Shown: positions 35,662 to 45,033, numbered from the stretch's first letter. The stretch is 64,000 nucleotides of DNA from Phyllobacterium sp. OV277 (GCF_900104355.1 NZ_FNIY01000001.1:62001-126000); one strand, 5' to 3'. Made by a program: numbers and translations. The notes: generated from the letters alone by a model not told the origin.

Positions 35662-37071
35662 ATGACGACCGCAAAAGACATTCTCAAACAGATCAAGGAC
35701 AATGATGTAAAGTTCCTTGACCTTCGCTTCACTGATCCGAAGGGCAAGCTGCAGCATGTGACGATGGACGTTGCCGAAGTTGACGAAGACATGTTCGCCG
35801 ATGGCGTCATGTTCGACGGCTCCTCCATTGCCGGCTGGAAAGCCATCAATGAATCCGACATGGTTCTCATGCCTGACACTGACACGGTTCATATGGACCC
35901 GTTCTTTGCGCAGTCGACCATGGTCATTCTCTGCGACATTCTCGATCCGGTCTCCGGCGAAGCCTATAACCGCGATCCGCGCGGTACAGCCAAGAAGGCC
36001 GAAGCCTATATGAAGGCTGAAGGCATCGGCGACACCATTTTCGTTGGTCCAGAAGCTGAATTCTTTGTCTTTGACGACGTCAAGTACAAGGCTGATCCTT
36101 ACAACACAGGCTTCAAGCTCGATTCAACAGAATTGCCGTCCAACGACGACACCGATTATGAGACCGGCAACCTCGGTCACCGTCCGCGCGTCAAGGGTGG
36201 CTATTTCCCGGTTCCTCCTATCGATTCCTGCCAGGACATGCGTTCGGAAATGCTCACGGTTCTTACCGAAATGGGCGTTCGCGTTGAAAAGCATCACCAT
36301 GAAGTGGCGGCTGCACAGCACGAACTGGGCATCAAATTCGACGCCCTCACCCGCAACGCTGACAAAATGCTGATCTACAAGTACGTCGTGCATCAGGTTG
36401 CGAACGCCTATGGCAAAACTGCGACCTTCATGCCAAAGCCAATTTTCGGCGACAATGGTTCGGGCATGCATGTGCACATGTCGATCTGGAAGGAAGGCAA
36501 GCCAACCTTCGCTGGTAATGAATATGCCGGTTTGTCTGAAAACTGCCTGTTCTTCATCGGTGGCATCATCAAGCATGCCAAGGCAATCAACGCCTTCACC
36601 AACCCGTCGACCAACTCCTACAAGCGTCTGGTCCCCGGTTACGAAGCTCCGGTTCTGCTGGCTTACTCCGCACGCAACCGTTCGGCCTCCTGCCGTATCC
36701 CGTTCGGCTCGTCGCCGAAGTCGAAGCGCGTTGAAATCCGCTTCCCTGATCCGACAGCCAACCCATATCTCGGCTTTGCCGCGATGCTGATGGCCGGTCT
36801 CGACGGCATCAAGAACAAGATCCACCCCGGCCAGCCAATGGATAAGGACCTTTATGATCTTCCTGCAAAGGAACTCAAGAAGATCCCGACCGTTTGCGGC
36901 TCGCTGCGTGAAGCTCTCCAGAGCCTCGACAAGGATCGCGGCTTCCTCAAGGCCGGTGGCGTGTTCGATGACGACCAGATCGACAGCTTCATTGACCTGA
37001 AAATGGCAGAAGTGATGCGTTATGAAATGACCCCGCATCCGGTCGAATACGACATGTACTACTCGGTCTGA
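35662..37071 (+). CDS. glnA: Glutamine synthetase type I
   Basis: GlnA makes glutamine from glutamate, ammonia and ATP. The 469-residue protein has the beta-grasp N-terminal segment ([17 protein letters not shown]), the metal site signature ([11 protein letters not shown]), [12 protein letters not shown], the ATP-binding [10 protein letters not shown], and the adenylylation site Tyr398 in DKDLYDLP, so it is the adenylylation-controlled GSI-beta form. It is the second gene of the glnB-glnA operon and ends in a strong terminator. Confidence 0.97.
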   Translation: MTTAKDILKQIKDNDVKFLDLRFTDPKGKLQHVTMDVAEVDEDMFADGVMFDGSSIAGWKAINESDMVLMPDTDTVHMDPFFAQSTMVILCDILDPVSGEAYNRDPRGTAKKAEAYMKAEGIGDTIFVGPEAEFFVFDDVKYKADPYNTGFKLDSTELPSNDDTDYETGNLGHRPRVKGGYFPVPPIDSCQDMRSEMLTVLTEMGVRVEKHHHEVAAAQHELGIKFDALTRNADKMLIYKYVVHQVANAYGKTATFMPKPIFGDNGSGMHVHMSIWKEGKPTFAGNEYAGLSENCLFFIGGIIKHAKAINAFTNPSTNSYKRLVPGYEAPVLLAYSARNRSASCRIPFGSSPKSKRVEIRFPDPTANPYLGFAAMLMAGLDGIKNKIHPGQPMDKDLYDLPAKELKKIPTVCGSLREALQSLDKDRGFLKAGGVFDDDQIDSFIDLKMAEVMRYEMTPHPVEYDMYYSV

Positions 37072-37093
37072 TTAGACCTGTTTGGTATCAAGG

Positions 37094-37119
37094 AAAACCC
37101 CGGGCATGCCCGGGGTTTT
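37094..37119 (+). terminator. Terminator of glnBA
   Basis: A perfect 26-base palindrome centred on CCCGGGCATGCCCGGG, flanked by AAAA and TTTT, 22 bases after the glnA stop. The short central CATG gives a tight hairpin followed by a T-run. Confidence 0.85.
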
Positions 37120-37154
37120 ATGCTTTTGATCGCAGCGAGACTTGGAATATCGGG

Positions 37155-37381
37155 GAACAATGTTATATTGTTCTTGGAGTGAGAGGCGAGCTTTCGCCCA
37201 CCTCTCGTGTCTTAGATTGTGAATCGAACCCGGAGCACGACTTGCCAGCCTGTCCGGGTTCTTTTCACTTCCAGGGTGATGGTCAGTGGTTTACGCCACA
37301 TCACGTCACCTCCAAGTTCAAAGGCAAGGCCATTGCCATGGTCGGGAGGCCTATCTTCCCGACGCACTGCTGGCTCAGTGC
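37155..37381. other. Hairpin-rich non-coding stretch, possible small RNA
   Basis: The 390-base gap from glnA's terminator to the ATP12 gene has no convincing coding frame but a chain of stem-loops: GAACAAT/ATTGTTC (37155-37173), GAGAGG(CGA)/(TCG)CCTCTC (37181-37206), GAACCCGGA/TCCGGGTTC then TTTT (37226-37265), GGCAA/TTGCC (37323-37337), GTCGGGA/TCCCGAC (37341-37363) and GCACTG/CAGTGC (37364-37381). The third, with its T-run, could end a short transcript. I see nothing else in the rest of the gap apart from a 9-base inverted repeat (37384-37392 with 37469-37477). Confidence 0.4.
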
Positions 37382-37513
37382 ATCCTGCTTTACCCTTGAA
37401 ACACCGTCACAGATTTAATGCGGCACGAATTCGCATCACGCAATAAACGTGGAGTTGAATCAATAAGATAAAGCAGGTTACTGATAGTTTTAATGGAAAT
37501 CCTGGCGTGGCGC

Positions 37514-38308
37514 TTAGGAAGCAGCGACAGCTTCAAGCATTTTGACGGCAGCATTCATCTCGCGCTCGCGGATGGCACGGCGGGCCGCAGCTTCGGCGTC
37601 CTCGCCCCACTGTTCGATAGTCCAATCTTCATCCACATGCGCCAAATTCCACGCATTGTCGCCGGAAATTTCACCCTTCGCGACGGCAATAGCCAGAATG
37701 GCCGAACCGGTCAGGGTCGTGATTGTATGCAAAGCGGCGATGGCAAAAGCATCCTTGAACTGGCCAAGATGTACACCAAAGGCGGCAAGCGCTTCACGCG
37801 GCTGCTCCGCATGCATGACACCTTCTGCGAGGATGAACCGCGCACCGAGTTCCGATGCCGCCCAATCAATAATCGGGTCCCAGAGCTCGGTTTGGCGCGC
37901 AACCAGCCGCTCCGGTGAACCGGCACGGTAACAGAGCATATCCGAGGAGGCGAAACGCAGCACATCCTCCAGCACTGCCTGCGGATCATTGACGATGCCG
38001 TCAATGGCAGTATTGGCCAGCCGCGTTGCCGGCATTTTAGCCGGATCAATCTCTTTTTCCTGCGCAGCAAACTCATCAGCAATCAGCTGGGCCGCGTCGC
38101 GGGTCGGCAATACAAGATTTTGCCGGGCGGGTGTTTTGACGGCTCGACCATCCAGTTCAACGGCAAACAGCCCATCCTGCTCAGCCACGGCTGCAAGTTT
38201 ATAAAACCGCTTGGGCAAAGGCAGCTTGGACGTTATCTGCGCCCGGCGCACCGGATCTGGATCGGAAAGGCCGTCCTGAGTGTCCAGATTAAAAAGATCG
38301 TTGCGCAT
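37514..38308 (-). CDS. ATP12 family F1-ATPase assembly chaperone
   Basis: This 264-residue protein is a homologue of mitochondrial Atp12, which binds free F1 alpha subunits during ATP synthase assembly. It has been kept in alphaproteobacteria. Recognisable pieces: RFYKLAAVAEQDGLFAVELDGRAVKTPARQNLVLP at the N-terminus, MPATRLANTAIDG, SSDMLCYRA-GSPERLVARQTELWDPIIDWA, and the C-terminal AWNLAHVDEDWTIEQWGEDAEAAARR with its E-D-W-x-x-x-x-W-G. The ATG at 38308 was taken over a TTG two codons upstream. The pseudouridine synthase gene lies upstream on the same strand. Confidence 0.93.
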   Translation of the reverse strand: MRNDLFNLDTQDGLSDPDPVRRAQITSKLPLPKRFYKLAAVAEQDGLFAVELDGRAVKTPARQNLVLPTRDAAQLIADEFAAQEKEIDPAKMPATRLANTAIDGIVNDPQAVLEDVLRFASSDMLCYRAGSPERLVARQTELWDPIIDWAASELGARFILAEGVMHAEQPREALAAFGVHLGQFKDAFAIAALHTITTLTGSAILAIAVAKGEISGDNAWNLAHVDEDWTIEQWGEDAEAAARRAIREREMNAAVKMLEAVAAS

Positions 38309-38395
38309 GATCAAAGTCCGTCTGTTTTGGTCTCAGTGGCTGAAAGCCCGATATAAGTTAAGGCATAGGCCATCACGAGTTGCGGCTATCAAGCC

Positions 38396-39388
38396 TCAAT
38401 TGTCTTCGTCGCCATCACGTTCATCGAGGCCAAGAAGATTCCAGGTCTGCACCATATGCGGTGGCAGTGGCGCCGTGACATCAATGATGCCGCTGCCCGA
38501 CGGATTGGGAACGCGGATGCGGCGCGCATGCAGATGCAGGCGGTTTTGAATGCCACCCGGAAACGACCAGTTGGTATCGGCTTCAAAATATTTCGGATCG
38601 CCAATGATAGGGCAGCCAATATGCGCCGCATGAACACGCAGCTGGTGCGTACGCCCCGTATAAGGCTCCATTTCCAGCCAGGTCAGCACTTGGCCCGCCG
38701 ATTCAATGACGCGGTAATAGGAAACCGCATGATCGGAATCCGGCTCACCGTGCTGGGCCACACGCATGCGGTCGCCATCGGGAGTGGTTTCTTTAACAAG
38801 CCACGTGGTGATCTTGTCCTCGCGCTTGCGCGGAATGCCTTTGACGAGGGCCCAATAGGTCTTCTTTGTTTCACGCTCGCGGAAAGCCGCAGTCAGTGCC
38901 TGTGCGGCGCCGCGTGTGCGTGCGACCACAAGAACACCCGACGTATCGCGGTCGAGCCGGTGCACGAGCCGGGGTTTTTCACCCTTCTTGTTGCGCCAGG
39001 CTTCCAGCATGTCATCCACATGCCTGTTAACGCCGGAGCCGCCCTGCACTGCCAGACCGGCAGGCTTGTTGAACACAAAAACCTTTGGGTCTTCATAGAG
39101 CAGCATCTGGGAAAGGACATCGCCATCTTCCCGGCCGCGAATACTCTTGCCGGTCAAATGCTGGCCATCGGCCTTGGCGTCCACCTGCAACGGCGGAATG
39201 CGCACCGATTGGCCCGCCTGCAGGCGTGTGTCCGATTTGGCGCGTGAGCCATCAACCCGGATCTGCCCCGACCGCAGCAATTTCTGCAGGTGTCCGAAAC
39301 CCAAACCCGGATAATGTACCTTGAACCATCGATCAAGGCGCATTTCCGCCTCGCCGGTGTCAACTGTCTTCTGCTCTACCACTGCCAT
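38396..39388 (-). CDS. rluC: 23S rRNA pseudouridine synthase, RluC/RluD family
   Basis: A 330-residue RluA-superfamily enzyme that isomerises uridines in 23S rRNA. It has an N-terminal S4 RNA-binding domain (MRLDRWFKVHYPGLGFGHLQKLLRSGQIRVDG, in part) and the catalytic Asp in RLVHRLDRDTSGVLVVARTRG. Later motifs are TGRTHQLRVHAAHIGCPIIGDPKY. These suggest RluC-type specificity for positions 955/2504/2580, but RluD cannot be fully excluded. It lies between crcB and the ATP12 gene, all on the minus strand. Confidence 0.92.
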   Translation of the reverse strand: MAVVEQKTVDTGEAEMRLDRWFKVHYPGLGFGHLQKLLRSGQIRVDGSRAKSDTRLQAGQSVRIPPLQVDAKADGQHLTGKSIRGREDGDVLSQMLLYEDPKVFVFNKPAGLAVQGGSGVNRHVDDMLEAWRNKKGEKPRLVHRLDRDTSGVLVVARTRGAAQALTAAFRERETKKTYWALVKGIPRKREDKITTWLVKETTPDGDRMRVAQHGEPDSDHAVSYYRVIESAGQVLTWLEMEPYTGRTHQLRVHAAHIGCPIIGDPKYFEADTNWSFPGGIQNRLHLHARRIRVPNPSGSGIIDVTAPLPPHMVQTWNLLGLDERDGDEDN

Positions 39389-39424
39389 AATTCATACCCT
39401 GTCTAATCAGGCATGCGCTTAGCA

Positions 39425-39802
39425 CTAAGCGACCGCTCTTGCGAGCCATAATCCTAAAAACAGCGCACCAATGCTCAATATGACGCTCAGGAGCACATAA
39501 ATCAGTGCTGAAAACACCTCACCACGTTCCCATAAGAGCGCAACATCAAGCGAGAAAGAGGAAAAGGTGGTGAAGCCACCCATGATACCGACGGCCACAA
39601 ACAGGCGAAGTTCAGTCGAACCGTCGAAACGTCGCGCCAGAAGCTCGATAAACAGCCCCATCAACAGGCCGCCAACCACGTTCACGGTCAATGTTCCCCA
39701 AGGAAAAGCTGCACCCAAAATCCTGGTCATCAGCAGGCCGACGAGATATCGAGCAACCGAACCGATAGCTCCACCTGATGCAACCAGTAATATTGCGTTC
39801 AC
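39425..39802 (-). CDS. crcB: Fluoride exporter CrcB/Fluc
   Basis: A 125-residue four-TM fluoride channel that works as an antiparallel dimer. Family features: GGAIGSVARYLVGLLM at the N-terminus, FPWGTLTVNVVGGLLMGLF with the conserved Asn, and GIMGGFTTFSSFSLDVALL with the Phe pair lining the fluoride pore (GGFTTFSTF motif). The start is a GTG at 39802 after GGAGG and AAGG. It has normal length for a single-gene Fluc. No fluoride riboswitch is evident upstream; instead a 16-base palindrome lies at 39834-39849. Confidence 0.94.
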   Translation of the reverse strand: MNAILLVASGGAIGSVARYLVGLLMTRILGAAFPWGTLTVNVVGGLLMGLFIELLARRFDGSTELRLFVAVGIMGGFTTFSSFSLDVALLWERGEVFSALIYVLLSVILSIGALFLGLWLARAVA

Positions 39803-39833
39803 TTTACCTTGCCTCCGGCGGTTTATTCTTTGA

Positions 39834-39849
39834 AGTCAAATATTTGACT
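39834..39849. promoter_or_regulatory. Perfect palindrome at crcB/ndvA divergent promoters
   Basis: AGTCAAATATTTGACT is a perfect 16-base palindrome, 31 bases upstream of crcB and 158 bases upstream of ndvA. It is probably a binding site for a dimeric regulator, whose identity I cannot name. Confidence 0.5.
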
Positions 39850-40006
39850 CATCACGGGACGTTAACAGACGTAGAAAAATGTTCCTTGAACAGACGCGGA
39901 AGTGACACATCTTTAGAGCATTGAATATTGCAGCGCACAAGCACCTCATGCAGAGTCAAAATTGAGGAATGTGCGCAGAAGCGGGCATAACGAGCGGAGT
40001 GGCAAA

Positions 40007-41785
40007 GTGTCATTGATACAGATCTATTGGAAATCTCTCCAATATCTCGGGGCGGAAAAGCGTGCGACCACGTTTATCTGCCTGGTCAACGTTGCCTTGG
40101 CCCTGACAATGCTGTTTGAGCCTGTTCTTGTGGGCCGCGTCATTCAGGCGATTACAGTTAAATCCAATATCTGGCCGCCTCTCAGCCAGCTGGCCGGTGT
40201 TGGCCTGTTCCACATCGTTGCCAACGTGCTGGTATCGCGTGAAGCTGACAGGCTTGCGCATCGCCGTAAACTGTCAGTGTTGACGGAAGCCTACAATCGC
40301 GTGATCAGTATGCCGCTTGCCTGGCATCATCAGCGCGGCACGTCCAATGCCATGCACACGCTTTTGCGCGCTATTGAAACCCTGTTCAGCCTCTGGCTTG
40401 AATTCATGCGCACACATCTTGCAACCGCTGTTGCGCTCGTGGGCCTTGTTCCCATGGCCCTGTCGCAGGACTGGCGTCTGGCATCGGTTCTCGCCGTTCT
40501 TGGTGTCGTCTATGTCATCGTCAGCCGCGTTGTAACGGCAAAGACCAAGGATGGTCAGGCACAGGTTGAGCGCCACCATATTCAGGCATTCAGCCACGTG
40601 ACGGACTCAATGGGCAATATCTCTGTTCTGCAGAGCTATAACCGTATTGATGAAGAAACACGCGCCCTGCAGTCTTATACAAAGCAGTTGCTGGATTCAC
40701 AGTATCCGGTTCTAAACTGGTGGGCTCTGGCTGCCGGTATCAACCGCATGGCCTCGACAATCTCGATGGTGGTGGTGCTGTTCCTCGGTTCCTATTTCGT
40801 CATTCAGAACCAGTTGAATGTTGGACAGGTCGTGGCATTCACCGGTTTTGCTGCCTTGCTGATCAGCCGTCTTGACCAGCTGAGCGCCTTCGTGAACCAG
40901 ATTTTTGCTGCTCGCGCCAAGCTCGAAGACTTCTATGAGATGGAAGACTCCGCTGCTTATCAGGCTGAGCCAAAGGCTGTGCACGACATCGACAATGTCA
41001 GCGGCGAAGTGGAATTCCAGAACGTGTCATTCGATTTTGCCAAATCGACACAGGGTCTGAAGAATGTCTCGTTTAAGGCCAAGGCGGGTCAGACGATCGC
41101 TATCGTCGGTCCAACGGGCGCTGGCAAGACAACGCTCATCAACGTGCTCCAGCGCGTTTATGACCCGAAGGAAGGTCGCGTGCTGGTGGATGGCATCGAC
41201 ACACGCACGATCAGCCGCCGTTCGCTGCGCAATGCGATTGCCACGGTGTTCCAGGATGCGGGTATGTTCAACCGCAGCATCGAGGATAATATCCGTGTTG
41301 GCCGTCCGAATGCGACCGATGAAGATGTTGCAGCCGCAGCAACTGCTGCCGATGCAAGCGACTTCATCCTGTCAAAATCGGCAGGCTTTGATACGATGGT
41401 TGGTGAGCGTGGTTCGCAGCTTTCGGGTGGTGAACGTCAGCGTGTTGCAATTGCCCGCGCTATCCTGAAGGACGCGCCGATCCTCGTGCTTGACGAAGCA
41501 ACGAGTGCGCTCGACGTTGAAACGGAAGCACGCGTCAAGGTTGCGGTCGACAAGCTGTGCCAGAACCGCACGACATTCATTATTGCGCACCGTCTGTCGA
41601 CGGTTCGTGATGCCGATCTTGTGCTCTTCATGGACCGTGGCGAAATCGTTGAGTCCGGCAGCTTTGATGAGTTGGCACACCAGAACGGCCGCTTCACTGC
41701 ACTGCTCAAGGCCGGTGGCCTCAAGTTGGATGATGATACGACCAATGTCACGCCCTTCCCGCGCAAGCCGGAAGCTGCGGCGTAA
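40007..41785 (+). CDS. ndvA: Cyclic beta-1,2-glucan exporter (NdvA/ChvA family ABC transporter)
   Basis: A 592-residue half-transporter ABC exporter with a six-TM domain and one ATPase domain: Walker A GPTGAGKTT (about 368-376), signature LSGGERQRVAIA, Walker B ILVLDEATSALD. The close resemblance to NdvA/ChvA/Cgt is seen in LVGRVIQAIT, MPLAWHHQRGTSNAMHTLLRAIETLFSLWLEF and the YPVLNWWALAAGINRMASTISMVVVL block. NdvA moves cyclic beta-1,2-glucan to the periplasm for osmoadaptation and host interaction. The start is the GTG at 40007, seven bases after GGAG, giving MSLIQIYWKSLQYL. It lies opposite to crcB and rarA, inside what is usually a conserved minus-strand run. Confidence 0.9.
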   Translation: MSLIQIYWKSLQYLGAEKRATTFICLVNVALALTMLFEPVLVGRVIQAITVKSNIWPPLSQLAGVGLFHIVANVLVSREADRLAHRRKLSVLTEAYNRVISMPLAWHHQRGTSNAMHTLLRAIETLFSLWLEFMRTHLATAVALVGLVPMALSQDWRLASVLAVLGVVYVIVSRVVTAKTKDGQAQVERHHIQAFSHVTDSMGNISVLQSYNRIDEETRALQSYTKQLLDSQYPVLNWWALAAGINRMASTISMVVVLFLGSYFVIQNQLNVGQVVAFTGFAALLISRLDQLSAFVNQIFAARAKLEDFYEMEDSAAYQAEPKAVHDIDNVSGEVEFQNVSFDFAKSTQGLKNVSFKAKAGQTIAIVGPTGAGKTTLINVLQRVYDPKEGRVLVDGIDTRTISRRSLRNAIATVFQDAGMFNRSIEDNIRVGRPNATDEDVAAAATAADASDFILSKSAGFDTMVGERGSQLSGGERQRVAIARAILKDAPILVLDEATSALDVETEARVKVAVDKLCQNRTTFIIAHRLSTVRDADLVLFMDRGEIVESGSFDELAHQNGRFTALLKAGGLKLDDDTTNVTPFPRKPEAAA

Positions 41786-41810
41786 AACCTTACATAAGCA
41801 CTTAAAATGC

Positions 41811-41842
41811 AAAAGGCCGCTTCATCTGAAGCGGCCTTTTTT
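41811..41842 (+). terminator. Terminator of ndvA
   Basis: AAAAGGCCGCTTCA / TGAAGCGGCCTTTT, a 14-base stem with a 2-base centre, followed by TT, 26 bases after the ndvA stop. Confidence 0.9.
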
Positions 41843-41878
41843 GTTCATTCTAAAACCGCAGATTTTCTGCCAAATCGG

Positions 41879-41920
41879 TGGTTCATGGTTCGTGGTTCGT
41901 GGTTCGTGGTTCGTGGTTCG
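41879..41920. repeat. Six tandem TGGTTCR heptamers
   Basis: TGGTTCA followed by five TGGTTCG units, perfect 7-base period. The last two copies are shared with the left arm of the inverted repeat. Confidence 0.9.
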
Positions 41921-42080
41921 ACAAGCTCACCATGAGGGAGAGTGAGGATGCAACGCTAATCGCAGAGATTGCAGATCAAAAAGGTTGCAGAACAAAAAGG
42001 TTGCAGATCACAAAGGTTGCAGAATATAGCTCCCTTTCATCACCCCTCTCCCTCATGGTGAGCTTGTCGAACCACGAACC
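41908..42080. repeat. Composite inverted-repeat element
   Basis: Arms 41908-41942 and 42046-42080 are a perfect 35-base inverted repeat carrying CGACAAGCTCACCATGAGGG on the left. They enclose a 103-base loop. Beyond each arm lie more TGGTTCG units (left) or their complement (right). Arms ending GTTCGACAAGCTCACCATGAG-like are a common dispersed intergenic repeat in several alphaproteobacteria. The unit looks like a mobile non-coding repeat sitting between ndvA's terminator and rarA. Confidence 0.8.
41967..42030. repeat. Four 16-base repeats inside the inverted element
   Basis: Consensus GGTTGCAGAWCAAAAA, four tandem copies (41967, 41983, 41999, 42015); the first has GATT and the last diverges to ATATAGC. 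They occupy the loop of the inverted repeat. Confidence 0.8.
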
Positions 42081-42112
42081 CACGAACCACACATCGCCAA
42101 TTTTGCAGGTGA

Positions 42113-43423
42113 CTACTCACCGCGCTCAACTCTCAGCCGGTTCCAATATTCGATACGTTTGCGGATTTCGCGTTCAAAGCCGCGCTCGGGTGGATTGTAA
42201 AAGGTCTGGCGGCCAAGGGCATCAGGAAAATAGTTCTGCCCGGAAAACGCTTCGGGCTGATCATGATCATAGGCATAGCCCTTGCCATAGCCCTCACCCT
42301 TCATAAGCTTTGTTGGTGCATTCAGAATGTGTTTGGGCGGCACAAGCGAGCCATTCTCCTTGGCCACCCGCATCGCTGACGCAAACGCCGTATAAACAGC
42401 ATTCGACTTGGGCGCAGTGGCGAGATAAACGCAAGCCTGCGCCAGAGCCAATTCACCCTCAGGCGAGCCCAGATAATCATAGGCATCTTTGGCAGCGTTG
42501 CATATGACCAGAGCCTGCGGATCGGCAAGACCGATATCCTCGCTTGCCATGCGCACGAGACGCCTGCCAATGAACAACGGGTCTTCACCCGCATCAAACA
42601 TGCGGCAGAGATAATACAGAGCCGCATCAGGATCAGAACCGCGCACTGATTTGTGCAGGGCTGAGATCAGATTGTAATGCCCGTCCTGCCCCTTGTCGTA
42701 AACAGGAGCCCGGCGCTGGACGATCTGCTGGACGCGCTCGACATTGAAGATTTCTCCTTCACGCGCCGCGCGCCAGACTTCCTCCGCAAGCGTCAGGATT
42801 GCCCGGCCGTCACCATCGGCCATGCGCACGAGGCTCGCCCGTGCTTCCTCATCGAGAGGCAATGGTTTGCCTTCGTGCTCCTCGGCCCGTTGCATCAGCG
42901 CTATAAGGCTGGCTTCGTCATGCGGATGAAAGACGAGCACACGCGCCCGCGACAGAAGAGCGGCGTTCAGCTCAAATGATGGGTTCTCCGTCGTAGCACC
43001 CACGAGAACAATCGTTCCGTCTTCCATGACTGGCAGAAACGAATCCTGCTGGGCACGATTGAACCGATGAATCTCATCGACGAATAATAATGTCTGGCGA
43101 CCGGACATTTTTCGCGCCCGTGCCATCTCGAAAACCTTTTTCAGGTCGGCAACACCGGAAAAGATCGCCGATATCTGTTCGAAGGCAAGATTGGTTTCAC
43201 CTGCAAGCAAACGTGCAACGGTGGTCTTGCCGGTGCCGGGCGGGCCCCAGAAAATCATCGATCCGAGCGAGCCCGACGCGATCATGCGTGTCAGGGCACC
43301 TTCGGGTCCGGTCAGGTGTTCCTGACCGGTCACCTCACCGAGAGATCGCGGACGCAAACGGTCGGCGAGCGGCCTGCTCCGGTCCGAAGCCGGATCGTCC
43401 TTCGCCGAAAATAGATCCGTCAT
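42113..43423 (-). CDS. rarA: Replication-associated recombination protein A
   Basis: RarA (MgsA) is an AAA+ ATPase related to clamp loaders that acts at stalled forks and single-stranded gaps. The 436-residue protein has [20 protein letters not shown] at the N-terminus, Walker [18 protein letters not shown], Walker [21 protein letters not shown] and sensor 1 [12 protein letters not shown], followed by the tetramerisation domain ([34 protein letters not shown], in part). It follows the protease gene by 17 bases, probably as one operon. Confidence 0.95.
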   Translation of the reverse strand: MTDLFSAKDDPASDRSRPLADRLRPRSLGEVTGQEHLTGPEGALTRMIASGSLGSMIFWGPPGTGKTTVARLLAGETNLAFEQISAIFSGVADLKKVFEMARARKMSGRQTLLFVDEIHRFNRAQQDSFLPVMEDGTIVLVGATTENPSFELNAALLSRARVLVFHPHDEASLIALMQRAEEHEGKPLPLDEEARASLVRMADGDGRAILTLAEEVWRAAREGEIFNVERVQQIVQRRAPVYDKGQDGHYNLISALHKSVRGSDPDAALYYLCRMFDAGEDPLFIGRRLVRMASEDIGLADPQALVICNAAKDAYDYLGSPEGELALAQACVYLATAPKSNAVYTAFASAMRVAKENGSLVPPKHILNAPTKLMKGEGYGKGYAYDHDQPEAFSGQNYFPDALGRQTFYNPPERGFEREIRKRIEYWNRLRVERGE

Positions 43424-43440
43424 TGTCCTGCAAGCCTCAT

Positions 43441-44868
43441 CTAGCGAATGATCTGGCGGATGACCGCACCGCCGCGTTCAAACTCGAAGCGCCACAATAC
43501 GGGCGAACTGGACATCACCGCCGTCAAATCTGCGACCGTGGTAATATCGCGACCGTTGACCTTGCGCACAATATCGCCTGGCTGCAAACCAATACGAGCT
43601 GCCGGGGTATCGGGGAAAATCTTCTCGACCGCAACACCTGTGGTGTCGCCCGACAGACGCAGACGCGTCGCACTGCTTGGTGTGAGGGTAATAACCTGCG
43701 CTCCGGAAAGCGGGTTCTTGCCTTGAATCACCGCCTTGCTGCTTGGATCATCAGGCCTTGGCTTCTCCAGTACCAGAGAAATCACCTTCTCCTTTGACCT
43801 GCTCAGAACGCCAAGCTTCACAGTCTTGCCAATTCCCGCGGTCGACAGGCGATATCCAAGTCCATCAAAATTCTCGATACGGAAATCGTCCACGGACAAA
43901 ACCACATCACCAACCAGAAGTCCGCCCTTTTCGGCCGGTCCATCCTTGACGACACTGGTTACCAAGGCACCGTAAGGCTGCTTCATTCCAAGACCTTCGG
44001 CGACATCAGACGTTACGTTCTGGAACGTCGCGCCAATATATGGGCGTTGGAATGTGTCGCCGCCCTGCTTTGCCGTGTCGACAACGGCGCGCACCATGTT
44101 GGAAGGAATGGCAAAACCGATACCGACAGAACCGCCGGAGCGGGAGAAAATCGCTGTATTGATACCGACAAGCTTGCCATCCATGCCGATCAAGGCACCG
44201 CCGGAATTGCCGGGATTAATCGCCGCGTCTGTCTGTATGAAGAAGTCAAAATCGGAAATACCAACCCGGGTGCGGGCTTGTGCCGAGACAATGCCGCTCG
44301 TCACGGTTTGACCGACACCAAAGGGGTTTCCAATTGCCAGAACCAGATCACCGACCTCAACCTTGTCTGAGTCGGCAAGTTGCAGGACCGGAAACTGCTC
44401 ATTCGCATCGATCTTCAGAATGGCAAGATCGGTCGATTCATCTTTGAGAAGAACGCGTGATTCAAATTCGCGTCCATCGGATAATGCGATCTTCACTGTT
44501 TCCGCATCGCGAATAACGTGGTTATTGGTGACGACGATACCCGTTGGATCAACGATGACACCGGAACCGAGCGACGATTGAATGCGCGGTGGGCCATTGA
44601 ATTTGCCACCGAAGAACTGCTCGAAGAAAGGATCACCGGAAAAAGGCGAGCGCTGTTGCACTTCGCGTGCCGCGTAAACATTGACGACCGCTCCCGCAGT
44701 CTGTTTGACAAGCGGCGCAAAAGACAATTGCGTATCCGCACGGGTTGCCGGGACCTGCTTTGTCGTATCAACAGCCGTTTGCGCGTAAACTGGCGCTGTC
44801 ATACCGGACATAAGTGCCGTGCAAATAAGAAGCGTCCGTGCTGATAGTGCAATTCTGGAAGAACTCAT
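43441..44868 (-). CDS. DegP/Do family periplasmic serine protease
   Basis: A 475-residue HtrA-type protease-chaperone for misfolded envelope proteins. It has a signal peptide (about residues 1-29, ending PVYA), and the catalytic triad: His117 in VTNNHVIRDA, Asp147 in ESTDLAILKID, Ser222 in INPGNSGGALIG. Two PDZ domains follow, the first around YIGATFQNVTSDVAEGLGM and the second around GVAVEKIFPDTPAARIGLQPGDIV. GGAG six bases before the ATG at 44868 fixes the start. It shares an operon with rarA, and a terminator at 45034 separates it from rplQ. Confidence 0.94.
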   Translation of the reverse strand: MSSSRIALSARTLLICTALMSGMTAPVYAQTAVDTTKQVPATRADTQLSFAPLVKQTAGAVVNVYAAREVQQRSPFSGDPFFEQFFGGKFNGPPRIQSSLGSGVIVDPTGIVVTNNHVIRDAETVKIALSDGREFESRVLLKDESTDLAILKIDANEQFPVLQLADSDKVEVGDLVLAIGNPFGVGQTVTSGIVSAQARTRVGISDFDFFIQTDAAINPGNSGGALIGMDGKLVGINTAIFSRSGGSVGIGFAIPSNMVRAVVDTAKQGGDTFQRPYIGATFQNVTSDVAEGLGMKQPYGALVTSVVKDGPAEKGGLLVGDVVLSVDDFRIENFDGLGYRLSTAGIGKTVKLGVLSRSKEKVISLVLEKPRPDDPSSKAVIQGKNPLSGAQVITLTPSSATRLRLSGDTTGVAVEKIFPDTPAARIGLQPGDIVRKVNGRDITTVADLTAVMSSSPVLWRFEFERGGAVIRQIIR

Positions 44869-45033
44869 ATCGATCTCCTGTACTGATGAATCAGTAAAGC
44901 TTGTCAATCCAATGTGCTGAATTTCATAGGAGATACCAGCCATGAAACAAAGCAAATTTGAGACATGGCGGCTCTCGCCTAAAATACGCGATCACGATTA
45001 ATCTATCACAGGGGGTTGCGGAAGGCTTCCAAC

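Noticed and set aside
37179-37418. A 79-codon frame in the gap after glnA
   Set aside because: It starts at a GTG with no proper ribosome site and runs through several hairpins; the protein has no recognisable pattern.
39803-40006. Fluoride riboswitch upstream of crcB
   Set aside because: The conserved riboswitch core could not be found on the crcB strand; only the palindrome is evident.
41881-42100. CRISPR array
   Set aside because: The repeats are short, directly adjacent and partly inverted, with no unique spacers of constant length and no cas genes nearby.
41878-42306. A 142-codon plus-strand frame across the repeat element into the 3' end of rarA
   Set aside because: It is built from the repeats themselves and runs antisense into rarA; no ribosome site or domain is visible.
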